Below, in pieces: positions 10,040-18,774 of a DNA stretch of 64,000 nt (position 1 is its first letter; every line of letters begins with the position of its first letter). The notes beneath the pieces are model-generated. The model worked only from the letters and a program-made list of their open reading frames with translations. It made no database searches and was not told the origin of the DNA. Position numbers and translations under genes: made by a program. The DNA comes from Mannheimia granulomatis (GTDB lineage: Bacteria > Pseudomonadota > Gammaproteobacteria > Enterobacterales > Pasteurellaceae). The stretch is taken from contig NZ_CP016614.1 in NCBI RefSeq assembly GCF_013377255.1, positions 370,001-434,000 on the forward strand. The letters are read 5' to 3'.

Positions 10040-11311
10040 ATGGAAATTTATAAAAAGAAACGCCATTCTCGTTGGTACGAAAGACTATTTTTTAGTACAA
10101 CTGTGCAAAGTATTTTAGGGATTTTTTTCTCGAGCTTATTGCCTGCATTTTATTTTTGGGGCGATAAATTTAATTTAATTGATACTCGCTCTAATACCAT
10201 TATTGCTACATCTTTAGCTTTTGTAATGATTGCCATTAGTTTGAGGGTGTTAATGAAGTATCCCGGTAATAAATCGGCTAGTTTTGTATTTTCTACCGTA
10301 ATTTCGTGGTATTTTATTGTACTGATGGCATTAACATTATTCCGTTTAGACTATTCAAATATGTTGTTAGGGGCAAGTTTTATCTTAACAATGTTATTTT
10401 GCTTTATTGGCTATTTTGTATCAAGAAGTTGGATTGTGCCTAAAATCGCCTATATTTCGCTTGGTCAAGCAGAGAATTTGAACCAAATTCAAAATGTAGA
10501 ATGGATTGAGTTAATTGAGCCAGAATTGGGAGAGAAGAGAATAAATGCGATTGCTGTCGATCTTCATTCTTCGGATTTGTCTGGAGATTGGCAAAAGTTC
10601 TTAGCACAATGTACCTTAAATGGTATTCCTGTGTACAACGTCCGTCAATTACGGGAGTCCTTAACAGGACGCGTTAAGATTCATCATATGTATGAAAATG
10701 ATTTGGGCTCATTACTACCTTCTCCAATTTATTCTCTAATAAAACGTATAATTGATATTTCTCTTATTGTGCTGACATTCCCAATTACACTTCCTATTAT
10801 GGCAATTACGGCGATTGCTATTCGCTTAGAAAGCGAGGGTGGAGCAATGTTTATTCAAAATCGAGTTGGACAAGGTGGTAAAGAGTTCCGTATCTATAAA
10901 TTTAGAAGTATGTGTAAAGATTCTGAAAAAGATGGTGCACAATTTGCTTCAAGCGGTGATATGCGTGTTACTCGTATCGGTAAGTTTATTCGAAAAACTC
11001 GAATTGATGAGTTACCACAGTTCTTTAATGTATTGAAGGGTGATATGAGTTTAATTGGTCCACGCCCCGAACAGAAAGCCTTTGTTGATAAATTCGAGGA
11101 AGAAATTCCATTCTATAATTATCGCCATATCGTGAAGCCAGGAATTTCTGGATGGGCGCAAGTGGTGCATGGGTATGCTGCTGATGTCGATGATACTCGA
11201 GTTAAAGTTGAACATGACTTCTATTACATTAAAAACTTTTCTCTGTGGCTAGATATTTTAATTATTTTTAAAACATTAAAAACGATGCTAACAGGATTTG
11301 GGGCAAGATAA
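10040..11311 (+). CDS. wbaP: Undecaprenyl-phosphate sugar phosphotransferase (WbaP-type)
   Basis: Initiating enzyme of the pathway: it moves a sugar-1-phosphate (galactose or glucose in characterised relatives) from a nucleotide sugar to undecaprenyl phosphate at the inner membrane. The 423-residue protein has an N-terminal domain with several membrane helices (about 22-130), a soluble middle part, a membrane re-entrant helix about 236-262, and the catalytic C-terminal domain with KFRSM (287-291), RKTRIDELPQ (318-327), GPRPE (340-344) and KPGISGWAQV (366-375). All expected motifs are intact. It begins four bases after the previous gene. The exact sugar is inferred only from the family. Confidence 0.9.
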   Translation: MEIYKKKRHSRWYERLFFSTTVQSILGIFFSSLLPAFYFWGDKFNLIDTRSNTIIATSLAFVMIAISLRVLMKYPGNKSASFVFSTVISWYFIVLMALTLFRLDYSNMLLGASFILTMLFCFIGYFVSRSWIVPKIAYISLGQAENLNQIQNVEWIELIEPELGEKRINAIAVDLHSSDLSGDWQKFLAQCTLNGIPVYNVRQLRESLTGRVKIHHMYENDLGSLLPSPIYSLIKRIIDISLIVLTFPITLPIMAITAIAIRLESEGGAMFIQNRVGQGGKEFRIYKFRSMCKDSEKDGAQFASSGDMRVTRIGKFIRKTRIDELPQFFNVLKGDMSLIGPRPEQKAFVDKFEEEIPFYNYRHIVKPGISGWAQVVHGYAADVDDTRVKVEHDFYYIKNFSLWLDILIIFKTLKTMLTGFGAR

Positions 11312-11338
11312 TCTTTTTATATTGATATTAGAGAAGAT

Positions 11339-12361
11339 ATGAAAACAATTTTGATAACAGGTGGAGCCGGCTTTATCGGCTCCGTTCTTATTCGCTATCT
11401 TATCTCTGATACCTCGCATACAGTTATCAATGTGGATAAATTAACCTATGCTGCTAATTTATCATCTTTGTCTGCAGTGGAGTGGAGTTCGCGCTACTAT
11501 TTTGAACACGCTGATATTTGTGCAAGCGGTCAAATTTCTGAGATTTTTTGCAAATACCAACCCGATGCTGTTATGCATTTAGCAGCAGAAAGTCATGTGG
11601 ATCGTTCTATTACTGGTCCGGCTGATTTTATTCAAACCAACATTGTTGGAACTTATATTTTATTAGAAGCTGCTCATGAATATTGGATGAACTTGCCGGA
11701 AACTAGAAAATTAGCCTTTCGCTTTCATCACATTTCAACCGATGAGGTATTTGGTGATTTGCCATTAACGGTTGAATTATCCAAAGAAAATTCTCCTTAT
11801 GCTCCTAGCAGTCCTTATTCGGCCTCTAAGGCTTCGGCAGATCATTTAGTCCGTGCATGGTATAGAACCTATGGTGTACCGACGATGATTACTCACTGTT
11901 CGAATAATTTTGGGCCTTATCAACATCCTGAGAAATTGATCCCACTTATGATTTCAAATGCATTACAGGGAAAGCCTTTGCCGATTTATGGTAATGGTTT
12001 ACAAATTCGCGATTGGATTTTTGTTGAAGATCATGTTAGGGCTTTATATCAAGTTTTAACTCAAGGTAGGGTGGGAGAAACTTATAATATCGGCTCTCAC
12101 CAAGAAAAAACAAATATTGAGGTGGTAAGTGCGATTTGTGATTTATTGGAAGAGCTTGTGCCTAATAAACCCGAAAATGTTAAATATTACGCAGATTTAA
12201 TTACTTATGTGCAAGATCGCCCGGGTCATGATACTCGTTATGCGATCGACTCTTCAAAAATTCAAAAAGAGTTAGGCTGGCAGCCGCAAGAAACTTTTGA
12301 GAGTGGGCTCCGTAAAACAGTGGAATGGTATTTAGAGAATCCAAATTTTTGGAAAGTATAA
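11339..12361 (+). CDS. rffG: dTDP-glucose 4,6-dehydratase
   Basis: This enzyme converts dTDP-glucose to dTDP-4-keto-6-deoxyglucose using bound NAD. The 340-residue protein is a full-length extended SDR: GGAGFIG (8-14) binds NAD, STDEV (133-137) gives the Thr-Asp-Glu catalytic group, and YSASK (160-164) gives the Tyr/Lys pair. No rmlA, rmlC, rmlD or aminotransferase gene is nearby, so dTDP-glucose supply and use of the product must come from elsewhere, or the gene is a relic of a larger pathway. A homologue (HI0873) lies in the same position of the H. influenzae hmg LPS locus, as I recall. rfbB is an equally valid symbol. Confidence 0.92.
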   Translation: MKTILITGGAGFIGSVLIRYLISDTSHTVINVDKLTYAANLSSLSAVEWSSRYYFEHADICASGQISEIFCKYQPDAVMHLAAESHVDRSITGPADFIQTNIVGTYILLEAAHEYWMNLPETRKLAFRFHHISTDEVFGDLPLTVELSKENSPYAPSSPYSASKASADHLVRAWYRTYGVPTMITHCSNNFGPYQHPEKLIPLMISNALQGKPLPIYGNGLQIRDWIFVEDHVRALYQVLTQGRVGETYNIGSHQEKTNIEVVSAICDLLEELVPNKPENVKYYADLITYVQDRPGHDTRYAIDSSKIQKELGWQPQETFESGLRKTVEWYLENPNFWKV

Positions 12362-12388
12362 AAGGCAGAAATTATTTCTGCCTTTTCG
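12359..12388. terminator. Bidirectional terminator between rffG and waaL
   Basis: AAAAGGCAGAAAT and ATTTCTGCCTTTT form a long perfect stem with a minimal loop, with A-run and T-run on either side. It separates the convergent rffG and waaL genes. Confidence 0.88.
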
Positions 12389-12390
12389 TT

Positions 12391-13647
12391 TTATTGAAGT
12401 TCTTGCTCTTTGTGTTTAATTAAGTGGTACAACAAAATCAATACAAAGAAATAAAATATTGAACCGGAGTTATGCGCTAAGAAAGATTGGCTTAAGAAAA
12501 AGAATGAGTGTGCAGTAATATGTACTATACCTAAAACTGCAATGCATTTAACTGCTCTGTCTTCAGCTTTTAGGTGTCTTGCAAAAATTACAAATGGAAT
12601 GAGTAAAATTGCCATGAGTGCAGCAAAGCCGATAATACCTCTTTTAACGAAGGATTCTAAATATTGATTATGTAAGCTATTAAAGCTTAAAGTAGATTTA
12701 GCCATTTGTTTAGATTCCACTTGTTTCTTTTTGAAAATTTCATAGCCAGAGCTGCCATGCCCTAATAAGGGTTTTTCACTTATTGCGACCAGTGCATTTT
12801 TCCACATATCAAAACGTGCTCCTAGGGATGAGTTTTTCTTATCTTTTTCAAAATATTGAGTGATATCACTTTTAGCTGCATTGTATCTTTTTTGAATACC
12901 GAATTCAGGCTTATAGATAAATAATGAGAGAGAAAGCCCTAATAAAAGGGCTGAAGTGGCAATAATTTTTTTATTTATCTGTTTAAAGTTAAATAGCAGA
13001 ATGATCAAGAAGCAAGCAGGGAAGGCAATCCATCCACCTCTTGCACCGGTTAGAATACTAGCAAGTAAGCCTAGTCCTGCAAATAAAATATATAAAATAC
13101 CAATTTTATTTTTCTTTTGTGAAAACCAGTAAAATGCAATCGCGATACTAAATAAGCCTAGTACAGTAGCAATATCACCTGCTTGAATACTCATAATTGC
13201 AGGAAATGGCTTTACTAATTTTAGAACAAATTTCTGATAAATCGCTAACAGCCCTACTACTAATGCCCCAATTGGAACAAAGTGAAAGAGTGTCGTTTTT
13301 TTAATGGGGTACAGCCCGAAGAAAAAAATCAATGGGATAAAGAATAAAATTCGACTTGGGTTGTCGATTTCACGGAATCCATCACCATTACAAACAGCCG
13401 AAATTACAAAAGTCAGAAAATAGGTAATAAGGGCGCCAATAAGATATTTGTCTTCTTTATCAATTTGCCATTTGTTTTTTAATTTGAAACGATGGAATAA
13501 GAAGGTGAGAGTGGCGATAACACTTAATGCCATTGGTACATAACTGTAGCCTTTTTTGAAGGTTAAAACCGTGATAAAAAAAAGCGCGACGAGCATATTA
13601 GAGAACGGTATCATCTTATTTTCTATTTTTCTGAAATTAAACGGCAT
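12391..13647 (-). CDS. waaL: O-antigen ligase family protein (WaaL-like)
   Basis: WaaL ligases move the completed undecaprenyl-linked glycan to lipid A-core in the periplasm. The 418-residue protein has about ten to twelve membrane helices. It carries GARGGW (201-206) with the conserved Arg and a large periplasmic loop (about 245-335). That loop contains LGARFDMWKNA and SLHNQYLESFVKRGIIG with the conserved His326, the Wzy_C/ligase signature. It is convergent with the synthesis operon but belongs to it functionally, and fits the HI0874 position of the H. influenzae hmg locus. A Wzy polymerase is the alternative reading, since both share this domain. Confidence 0.82.
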   Translation of the reverse strand: MPFNFRKIENKMIPFSNMLVALFFITVLTFKKGYSYVPMALSVIATLTFLFHRFKLKNKWQIDKEDKYLIGALITYFLTFVISAVCNGDGFREIDNPSRILFFIPLIFFFGLYPIKKTTLFHFVPIGALVVGLLAIYQKFVLKLVKPFPAIMSIQAGDIATVLGLFSIAIAFYWFSQKKNKIGILYILFAGLGLLASILTGARGGWIAFPACFLIILLFNFKQINKKIIATSALLLGLSLSLFIYKPEFGIQKRYNAAKSDITQYFEKDKKNSSLGARFDMWKNALVAISEKPLLGHGSSGYEIFKKKQVESKQMAKSTLSFNSLHNQYLESFVKRGIIGFAALMAILLIPFVIFARHLKAEDRAVKCIAVLGIVHITAHSFFFLSQSFLAHNSGSIFYFFVLILLYHLIKHKEQELQ

Positions 13648-13803
13648 AAAGTTACCTTATAAATGAAATTGAAAAATTAATGGCATTTATTTTACCTTAT
13701 CTTGATTGAATTATCTCTATCTATCTCTTTTTTAAGAAAGTAGGGTTGAATTTGAGAGATTATTCAGCATAATGTTAGATATTAGTTCATTAAGGAGGCA
13801 GAT

Positions 13804-14400
13804 ATGAGTTTATTACCCATGAATGAAATCACGAATTTCAGCCAGTTAGATCCTAATGCTAGCTACACTTATGCAGATTATCTGAAGTGGAAAATAAAAG
13901 AACGTGTAGAAATTATTAAAGGCAAAATATTGGCAATGTCGCCAGCTCCAACACGATTTCATCAAAGAATTTCTATGAAGTTGACTGCAAAATTTCTGGA
14001 TGTTTTTGATAATCATCGATGCCAAATTTACGCAGCCCCCTTTGATGTCCGTTTTCCTGATAAAGACGGTAATATTAAAACGGTAGTTCAGCCGGATCTG
14101 TGTGTGATTTGTGACCAAGAAAAATTAGATGATAAAGGCTGTATTGGTGCCCCTGATTTAATTGTTGAAATTTTATCGCCCGGCAATACTCGTAAAGAGA
14201 TGAAAAATAAGTATGAGCTGTATCAAGAGTGTGGGGTAAAAGAATATTGGATTGTTTCTCCCGAAGTTCGTGCTATCCAAATTTTTGTTCTACAAGGGGA
14301 TAAATATATCGGTATTCAGCCTGTAGCAGAAGATGATATTGCCACATCTGTTGTTTTTCCTGCATTAAGTTTTTCAACTGAAAAGTTATACGATTTGTAA
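13804..14400 (+). CDS. Uma2 family (DUF820) PD-(D/E)XK nuclease-fold protein
   Basis: The 198-residue protein matches the Uma2/DUF820 family, which has a restriction-endonuclease-like fold but no settled biological role. Visible family features are ERVEIIKGKI (33-42), QPDLCVI (97-102), APDLIVEILSP (116-126, with Glu122) and the KYELYQECGVKEYWIV block (136-151). Together these supply the Asp/Glu/Lys residues expected of the active site, so it does not look decayed. A strong AAGGAGG site at about 13791-13797 sets the start. It is a single gene between waaL and rpsU, with no partner visible. The family is abundant in cyanobacteria and sporadic in gammaproteobacteria, so transfer is plausible. 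Confidence 0.85.
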   Translation: MSLLPMNEITNFSQLDPNASYTYADYLKWKIKERVEIIKGKILAMSPAPTRFHQRISMKLTAKFLDVFDNHRCQIYAAPFDVRFPDKDGNIKTVVQPDLCVICDQEKLDDKGCIGAPDLIVEILSPGNTRKEMKNKYELYQECGVKEYWIVSPEVRAIQIFVLQGDKYIGIQPVAEDDIATSVVFPALSFSTEKLYDL

Positions 14401-14422
14401 GCACAAGACAACGAATCTACCC

Positions 14423-14451
14423 TTTACTTTGCTTTTTTGTTGAGGTAGAAT
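14423..14451 (+). promoter_or_regulatory. Sigma-70 promoter of the rpsU-dnaG-rpoD operon
   Basis: TTTACT (14423-14428), a 17-base spacer and TAGAAT (14446-14451) form a strong promoter about 75 bases upstream of rpsU, giving a leader of roughly 70 bases. Confidence 0.78.
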
Positions 14452-14527
14452 GCACTACCTTTTTTGTTCTATGCCGCCAAAATTGTGTGCGGTTTAATTT
14501 AATCATATTTTTCTGAGGTGATGGCAT

Positions 14528-14743
14528 ATGCCAGTAATTAAAGTTCGTGAAAATGAATCATTTGACGTAGCATTACGTCGTTTCAAACGCTCTTGCGAAA
14601 AAGCAGGTTTATTAGCAGAAGTTCGTGCTCGTGAATTCTACGAAAAACCAACAACAATCCGTAAACGTGAAAAAGCATCACTTGCTAAACGTCACGCAAA
14701 ACGTAACTTCCGCGAGAACGCACGTAACACACGCTTATACTAA
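14528..14743 (+). CDS. rpsU: 30S ribosomal protein S21
   Basis: S21 is a small basic protein of the 30S subunit that helps the ribosome engage initiation sites. The 71-residue product begins [21 protein letters not shown], has the [19 protein letters not shown] middle, and ends in the Arg/Lys-rich [22 protein letters not shown] tail, all at standard length. GAGGTGATGGCAT precedes the start. It is the first gene of the classic macromolecular synthesis operon, before dnaG and rpoD. Confidence 0.98.
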   Translation: MPVIKVRENESFDVALRRFKRSCEKAGLLAEVRAREFYEKPTTIRKREKASLAKRHAKRNFRENARNTRLY

Positions 14744-14773
14744 TTAGCAGAGCTGATTAGCAAAAATTTATCG

Positions 14774-14816
14774 AAACCGTGATTCCTTTTAGGCTCACGG
14801 TTTTGGTGTTTTTATC
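14774..14816 (+). terminator. Hairpin between rpsU and dnaG, probable partial terminator
   Basis: AAACCGTGA (14774-14782) pairs with TCACGGTTT (14795-14803), followed by TGGTGTTTTTATCC. The T-run is imperfect. E. coli has a leaky terminator at the same point of this operon, which lowers dnaG and rpoD relative to rpsU, and this hairpin fits that role. Confidence 0.65.
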
Positions 14817-14909
14817 CTTTGATTACAAGCGGTTTATTTTTGGGGCATTTTTGCAAAATTCCGATGAAATATAATCGCTTGTGGAATCTTTATGAGCAGG
14901 AGGCAATCA

Positions 14910-16658
14910 ATGAAAGGTATGATTCCACGTTCGTTTATTGATGATCTCATCGCTCGTACCGATATTGTTGAGGTCATCAACAGTCGGGTCAAGCTTAAAA
15001 AAGCCGGGCGGGATTATCAAGCCTGCTGCCCTTTTCATCATGAAAAGACTCCTTCTTTCTCTGTAAGCCAATCTAAACAGTTTTATCATTGCTTCGGCTG
15101 TGGTGCGCACGGTAATGTTATCAGTTTTTTGATGGATTACGATAAGCTCGAGTTCCCTGAAGCCATTGAAGAACTGGCCGCAATGCACGGTTTGGAAGTA
15201 CCGCGAGAGAATGTTATCAATCAAGACGGCAAGCCCCAAGCTAATTACAAGACTAAACGCAATTTATACGAATTAATGGAGGCTGTGGCGAAGTTTTATC
15301 AACAAAACTTAACTCACCAGGATGCGGCTCAGGGCTATTTGCAAGAGCGGGGGTTATCGCAGGAGATTATTAGCCGTTTTGAGATCGGTTTTGCGCCGAA
15401 TGCCTTTGATGCTGCTTTAAGAGCTTTCGGGCAATCCCAAGAAGATGTGCAGAAATTATTAGATATCGGTGTGCTAACTAAAAATGATAGCGGTCGAATT
15501 TATGATAAATTTCGCAATCGAGTGATGTTCCCAATTCGAGATAAACGTGGGCGAGTTATTGCTTTTGGCGGACGTGTGTTGCCTGGGGATGAGCAAGGGG
15601 CGAAGTATATGAACTCGCCGGAAACAGTGATTTATCATAAAGGCAGTGAGCTTTACGGCTTATATCAAGCCCTGCAAATTAATGAAAATCCGGATTATCT
15701 GTTTGTAGTAGAAGGCTATATGGATGTAGTTGCCCTCGCTCAATTTGGGGTAAACAATGTAGTCGCATCGCTTGGTACAGCTACTACAGGCGATCAAATT
15801 CAGCAGCTATTTCGTCATACTGAGCAAATTGTTTGTTGTTATGATGGTGATAGAGCGGGAAGAGATGCTGCTTGGCGGGCACTAGAAAATGCCCTAGCTT
15901 ATTTGCACGATGGTCGTCAGCTGAAATTTATTTTCCTGCCGGATGGGGAAGATCCGGATACTTTTGTGCGCTCACAAGGAAAAGTTGGTTTTGAACAATA
16001 TTTGACGGAAAATGCCAAATCGTTAAGCGATTTTTTATTTGATAGTTTATTGGTAGATGTTGATTTATCTTCGAAAGAAGGTAAATCTAAGCTTGCAGCG
16101 TTAGCTATACCGTTAATTAACCGCATCCCGGGGGAAATGTTACGAGTTTATTTACGCAACATTTTAGGTCAGAAACTGGGTATTTTCGATATATCACAAT
16201 TAGAATCTATGCTGCCGAACAAAAAGGCAGACGAAAACCAGGTGTATCAAGCGGTAAAAATTAAACGTACGCCAATGCGATTGCTGATTGCCTTGTTACT
16301 ACAGAACCCTTATTTAGTTAAATTTGTTCCGGAGGTTTCTTCATTAAAAGCATTAAAAGATCCGGGGTTTGAGTTATTAACGGATTTAGTGCTAACCTGT
16401 CAGCAAAATGCAGGTATTAGTATGGGGGGGCTACTTGAACATTATCGGGAGCATCCCCAATATAGAATCGTTGAAACACTGGCAAACTGGGAGCATTTAG
16501 TCTTGCCGGAAAATATTGAAACAACTTTTATTGAAACCCTTGATTTTCTCTATGCTAATTTAGTCGAATTACGCAAAGAAGAGCTTATTGCTAAAGACAG
16601 AACCGTTGGTTTAACCGATGATGAGAAACAAGAATACGCGATTTTGATGTTTCAGTAG
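14910..16658 (+). CDS. dnaG: DNA primase
   Basis: DnaG makes the RNA primers for leading and lagging strand DNA synthesis, working with the DnaB helicase. From the ATG at 14910 the protein has 582 residues, like E. coli (581). The N-terminal zinc-binding domain has Cys40, His43, Cys61 and Cys64, at the same positions as E. coli. The TOPRIM domain carries VVEGYMDVVAL (Glu268) and YDGDRAGRDAA (Asp312, Asp314). The C-terminal part would be the DnaB-binding domain. A longer frame opens at 14892, but the GCAGGAGGC site at 14896-14904 is correctly spaced only for 14910. Second gene of the rpsU-dnaG-rpoD operon. Confidence 0.97.
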   Translation: MKGMIPRSFIDDLIARTDIVEVINSRVKLKKAGRDYQACCPFHHEKTPSFSVSQSKQFYHCFGCGAHGNVISFLMDYDKLEFPEAIEELAAMHGLEVPRENVINQDGKPQANYKTKRNLYELMEAVAKFYQQNLTHQDAAQGYLQERGLSQEIISRFEIGFAPNAFDAALRAFGQSQEDVQKLLDIGVLTKNDSGRIYDKFRNRVMFPIRDKRGRVIAFGGRVLPGDEQGAKYMNSPETVIYHKGSELYGLYQALQINENPDYLFVVEGYMDVVALAQFGVNNVVASLGTATTGDQIQQLFRHTEQIVCCYDGDRAGRDAAWRALENALAYLHDGRQLKFIFLPDGEDPDTFVRSQGKVGFEQYLTENAKSLSDFLFDSLLVDVDLSSKEGKSKLAALAIPLINRIPGEMLRVYLRNILGQKLGIFDISQLESMLPNKKADENQVYQAVKIKRTPMRLLIALLLQNPYLVKFVPEVSSLKALKDPGFELLTDLVLTCQQNAGISMGGLLEHYREHPQYRIVETLANWEHLVLPENIETTFIETLDFLYANLVELRKEELIAKDRTVGLTDDEKQEYAILMFQ

Positions 16659-16680
16659 AATTTTACTCTCGATCAAGTTA

Positions 16681-16700
16681 CCCTCTTTGCTAAAGAGGGG
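16681..16700 (+). other. Short hairpin after dnaG
   Basis: CCCTCTTT and AAAGAGGG flank a GCT loop. No T-run follows directly, so it is more likely an RNA-processing or stability element in the dnaG-rpoD spacer than a full terminator. Confidence 0.4.
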
Positions 16701-16750
16701 AGATATCAATAACAGAATTTTTTTTCAAATTTACCAGTAAACCTAAATTT

Positions 16751-16766
16751 AGTGGTATAATCCACT
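16751..16766 (+). promoter_or_regulatory. Internal promoter for rpoD with palindromic -10 region
   Basis: A consensus TATAAT (16756-16761) lies 41 bases before rpoD. It is framed by AGTGG and CCACT, making a 5-bp inverted repeat around the -10 box. The -35 is weak (TTACCA at 16731-16736 with a 19-base gap). An internal promoter here would let rpoD be expressed independently of rpsU-dnaG, as in E. coli. Confidence 0.5.
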
Positions 16767-16801
16767 ACTATTTTTATGCTCGCATAATAAACGGATACAC
16801 T

Positions 16802-18673
16802 ATGGAAAACCAAGCAGATCAACAATTAGAACAGCAATCTCAATTAGAACTTCTGATTACTCAAGGACGTGAACAAGGTTATTTAACACTTTCTGAGGTT
16901 CACGATCACTTACCTGAAGAGTTAGTTGATGCAGAGCAAATCGAAGATATTATTCAGATGATCAACGATATGGGGATCCAAGTACTGGAAGTTGCTCCGG
17001 ATACGGATGATTTATTACTTGCTGAAAATATTGCCGATGAAGACGTAGTAGAAGAAGCAACTAAGGTGCTTTCTACCGTAGAATCAGAATTAGGTCGTAC
17101 TACTGACCCTGTACGTATGTATATGCGTGAAATGGGCACAGTAGAACTTTTAACCCGTGAAGGTGAGATTGATATTGCTAAGCGTATTGAAGATGGCATT
17201 AACGAAGTTCAATGTGCAATTGCAGAATATCCTGAAGCTTTAGAAGGGCTTTTAAATTGCTACGCTCAGGTTGAGGGCGGTGAAATGCGTTTATCAGATT
17301 TGGTCACGGCTTTTGTCGATCCAAATGCAGCAGAGGAATTATCAGAAGCAGATCTAGAAGTTGATATTGATGATGAAAATACTGAAGCGGTAGCGGATGT
17401 CGAAGACGATGAAAACGAAGATGAAGAATCTGATAGTAACTCAGACAGCAGCGATGATAGCTCTATTGACCCTGAACTGGCTCGTGAAAAATTTGAAGCG
17501 TTACGTAGCCAGCACCAAAAGGTATTGGTGTTCATTCAAAAACATGGCCGAACCAGCAAGAAAGCGAAAGAGCAGATTGAAATTCTGTCCAATATTTTCC
17601 GCGAATTCCGCTTAGTGCCAAAACAATTTGATTTACTTGTAGAATCAATGCAAAAGCTGATGAAGCAAGTACGTGCGGAAGAACGTCAAATTCAGCGTTA
17701 TGCAGTTGAATATGCCGGCATGAAAAAAACGGATTTCCTAAAAGCTTTCCAAGGCCATGAATTAAGTGAGGCTTGGATTGAAAAAGCGATTAATGCGAAG
17801 AAAAATGCAGCACCAAAACTCGCGAATTATGTTGATAATATCCGTGCTAACATTGCTAATTTACAGAATTTAGAGCAAACATCCGGTTTGACGATTTCAC
17901 AGATTCGTGAAATTGGTGGACGTATTGCAAATGGTGAATTGAAAGCCCGCCGTGCGAAAAAAGAGATGGTGGAAGCTAACTTACGTTTGGTTATCTCGAT
18001 TGCGAAAAAATACACCAACCGTGGTTTGCAGTTCCTAGACTTGATTCAAGAGGGCAATATCGGTTTGATGAAGGCGGTAGATAAATTTGAATATCGCCGT
18101 GGTTACAAATTCTCGACTTATGCAACATGGTGGATTCGCCAAGCTATTACCCGCTCAATTGCGGATCAAGCCCGTACCATCCGTATTCCGGTGCATATGA
18201 TTGAAACAATCAACAAATTGAACCGTATTTCTCGCCAATGTTTACAGGAAATGGGGCGTGAAGCAACGCCGGAAGAGCTGGCAGAGCGTATGGGCATGCC
18301 GGAAGATAAAATCCGTAAAGTGCTGAAGATTGCTAAAGAGCCGATTTCAATGGAAACGCCAATCGGTGATGACGACGATTCACATTTAGGTGATTTCATT
18401 CAAGACGAAAGCCTTGAATTACCACTTGATTCTGCAACCGCTGAGAGCCTACGTATGGCAACTAACGAAGTGCTGGAAGGCTTAACTCCGAGAGAAGCGA
18501 AAGTTCTGCGTATGCGTTTCGGTATTGATATGAATACTGACCATACCCTTGAGGAAGTGGGTAAACAGTTTGATGTAACCCGTGAACGTATTCGTCAGAT
18601 TGAGGCAAAAGCGTTGCGTAAACTCCGCCACCCAAGCCGTTCAGAAACGTTACGCAGTTTCTTAGACGATTAA
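16802..18673 (+). CDS. rpoD: RNA polymerase primary sigma factor RpoD (sigma-70)
   Basis: The housekeeping sigma factor directs RNA polymerase to most promoters. At 623 residues it is close to E. coli (613). Region 1.1 occupies about 1-90 and region 1.2 starts at [21 protein letters not shown] (103 onward). A long acidic Asp/Glu/Ser-rich stretch (about 178-222) lies in the non-conserved region. Regions 2.1-2.4 include [17 protein letters not shown] and [10 protein letters not shown], region 3 follows, and region 4.2 ends with [20 protein letters not shown] near the C-terminus. It is the last gene of the macromolecular synthesis operon and is followed by a terminator. Confidence 0.98.
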   Translation: MENQADQQLEQQSQLELLITQGREQGYLTLSEVHDHLPEELVDAEQIEDIIQMINDMGIQVLEVAPDTDDLLLAENIADEDVVEEATKVLSTVESELGRTTDPVRMYMREMGTVELLTREGEIDIAKRIEDGINEVQCAIAEYPEALEGLLNCYAQVEGGEMRLSDLVTAFVDPNAAEELSEADLEVDIDDENTEAVADVEDDENEDEESDSNSDSSDDSSIDPELAREKFEALRSQHQKVLVFIQKHGRTSKKAKEQIEILSNIFREFRLVPKQFDLLVESMQKLMKQVRAEERQIQRYAVEYAGMKKTDFLKAFQGHELSEAWIEKAINAKKNAAPKLANYVDNIRANIANLQNLEQTSGLTISQIREIGGRIANGELKARRAKKEMVEANLRLVISIAKKYTNRGLQFLDLIQEGNIGLMKAVDKFEYRRGYKFSTYATWWIRQAITRSIADQARTIRIPVHMIETINKLNRISRQCLQEMGREATPEELAERMGMPEDKIRKVLKIAKEPISMETPIGDDDDSHLGDFIQDESLELPLDSATAESLRMATNEVLEGLTPREAKVLRMRFGIDMNTDHTLEEVGKQFDVTRERIRQIEAKALRKLRHPSRSETLRSFLDD

Positions 18674-18678
18674 TCATT

Positions 18679-18713
18679 TCCCCTGTGCCTATTGGTACGG
18701 GGGATTTTTTTAT
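18679..18713 (+). terminator. Rho-independent terminator after rpoD
   Basis: TCCCCTGTGCC (18679-18689) and GGTACGGGGGA (18693-18703) pair with one or two wobbles, followed by a run of T. It ends the macromolecular synthesis operon. Confidence 0.85.
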
Positions 18714-18774
18714 CTAAAACTGCCTACAAGCGGTCGGATTTCCCAAATTTTTTACCAAATAGGAATGAAACGAT

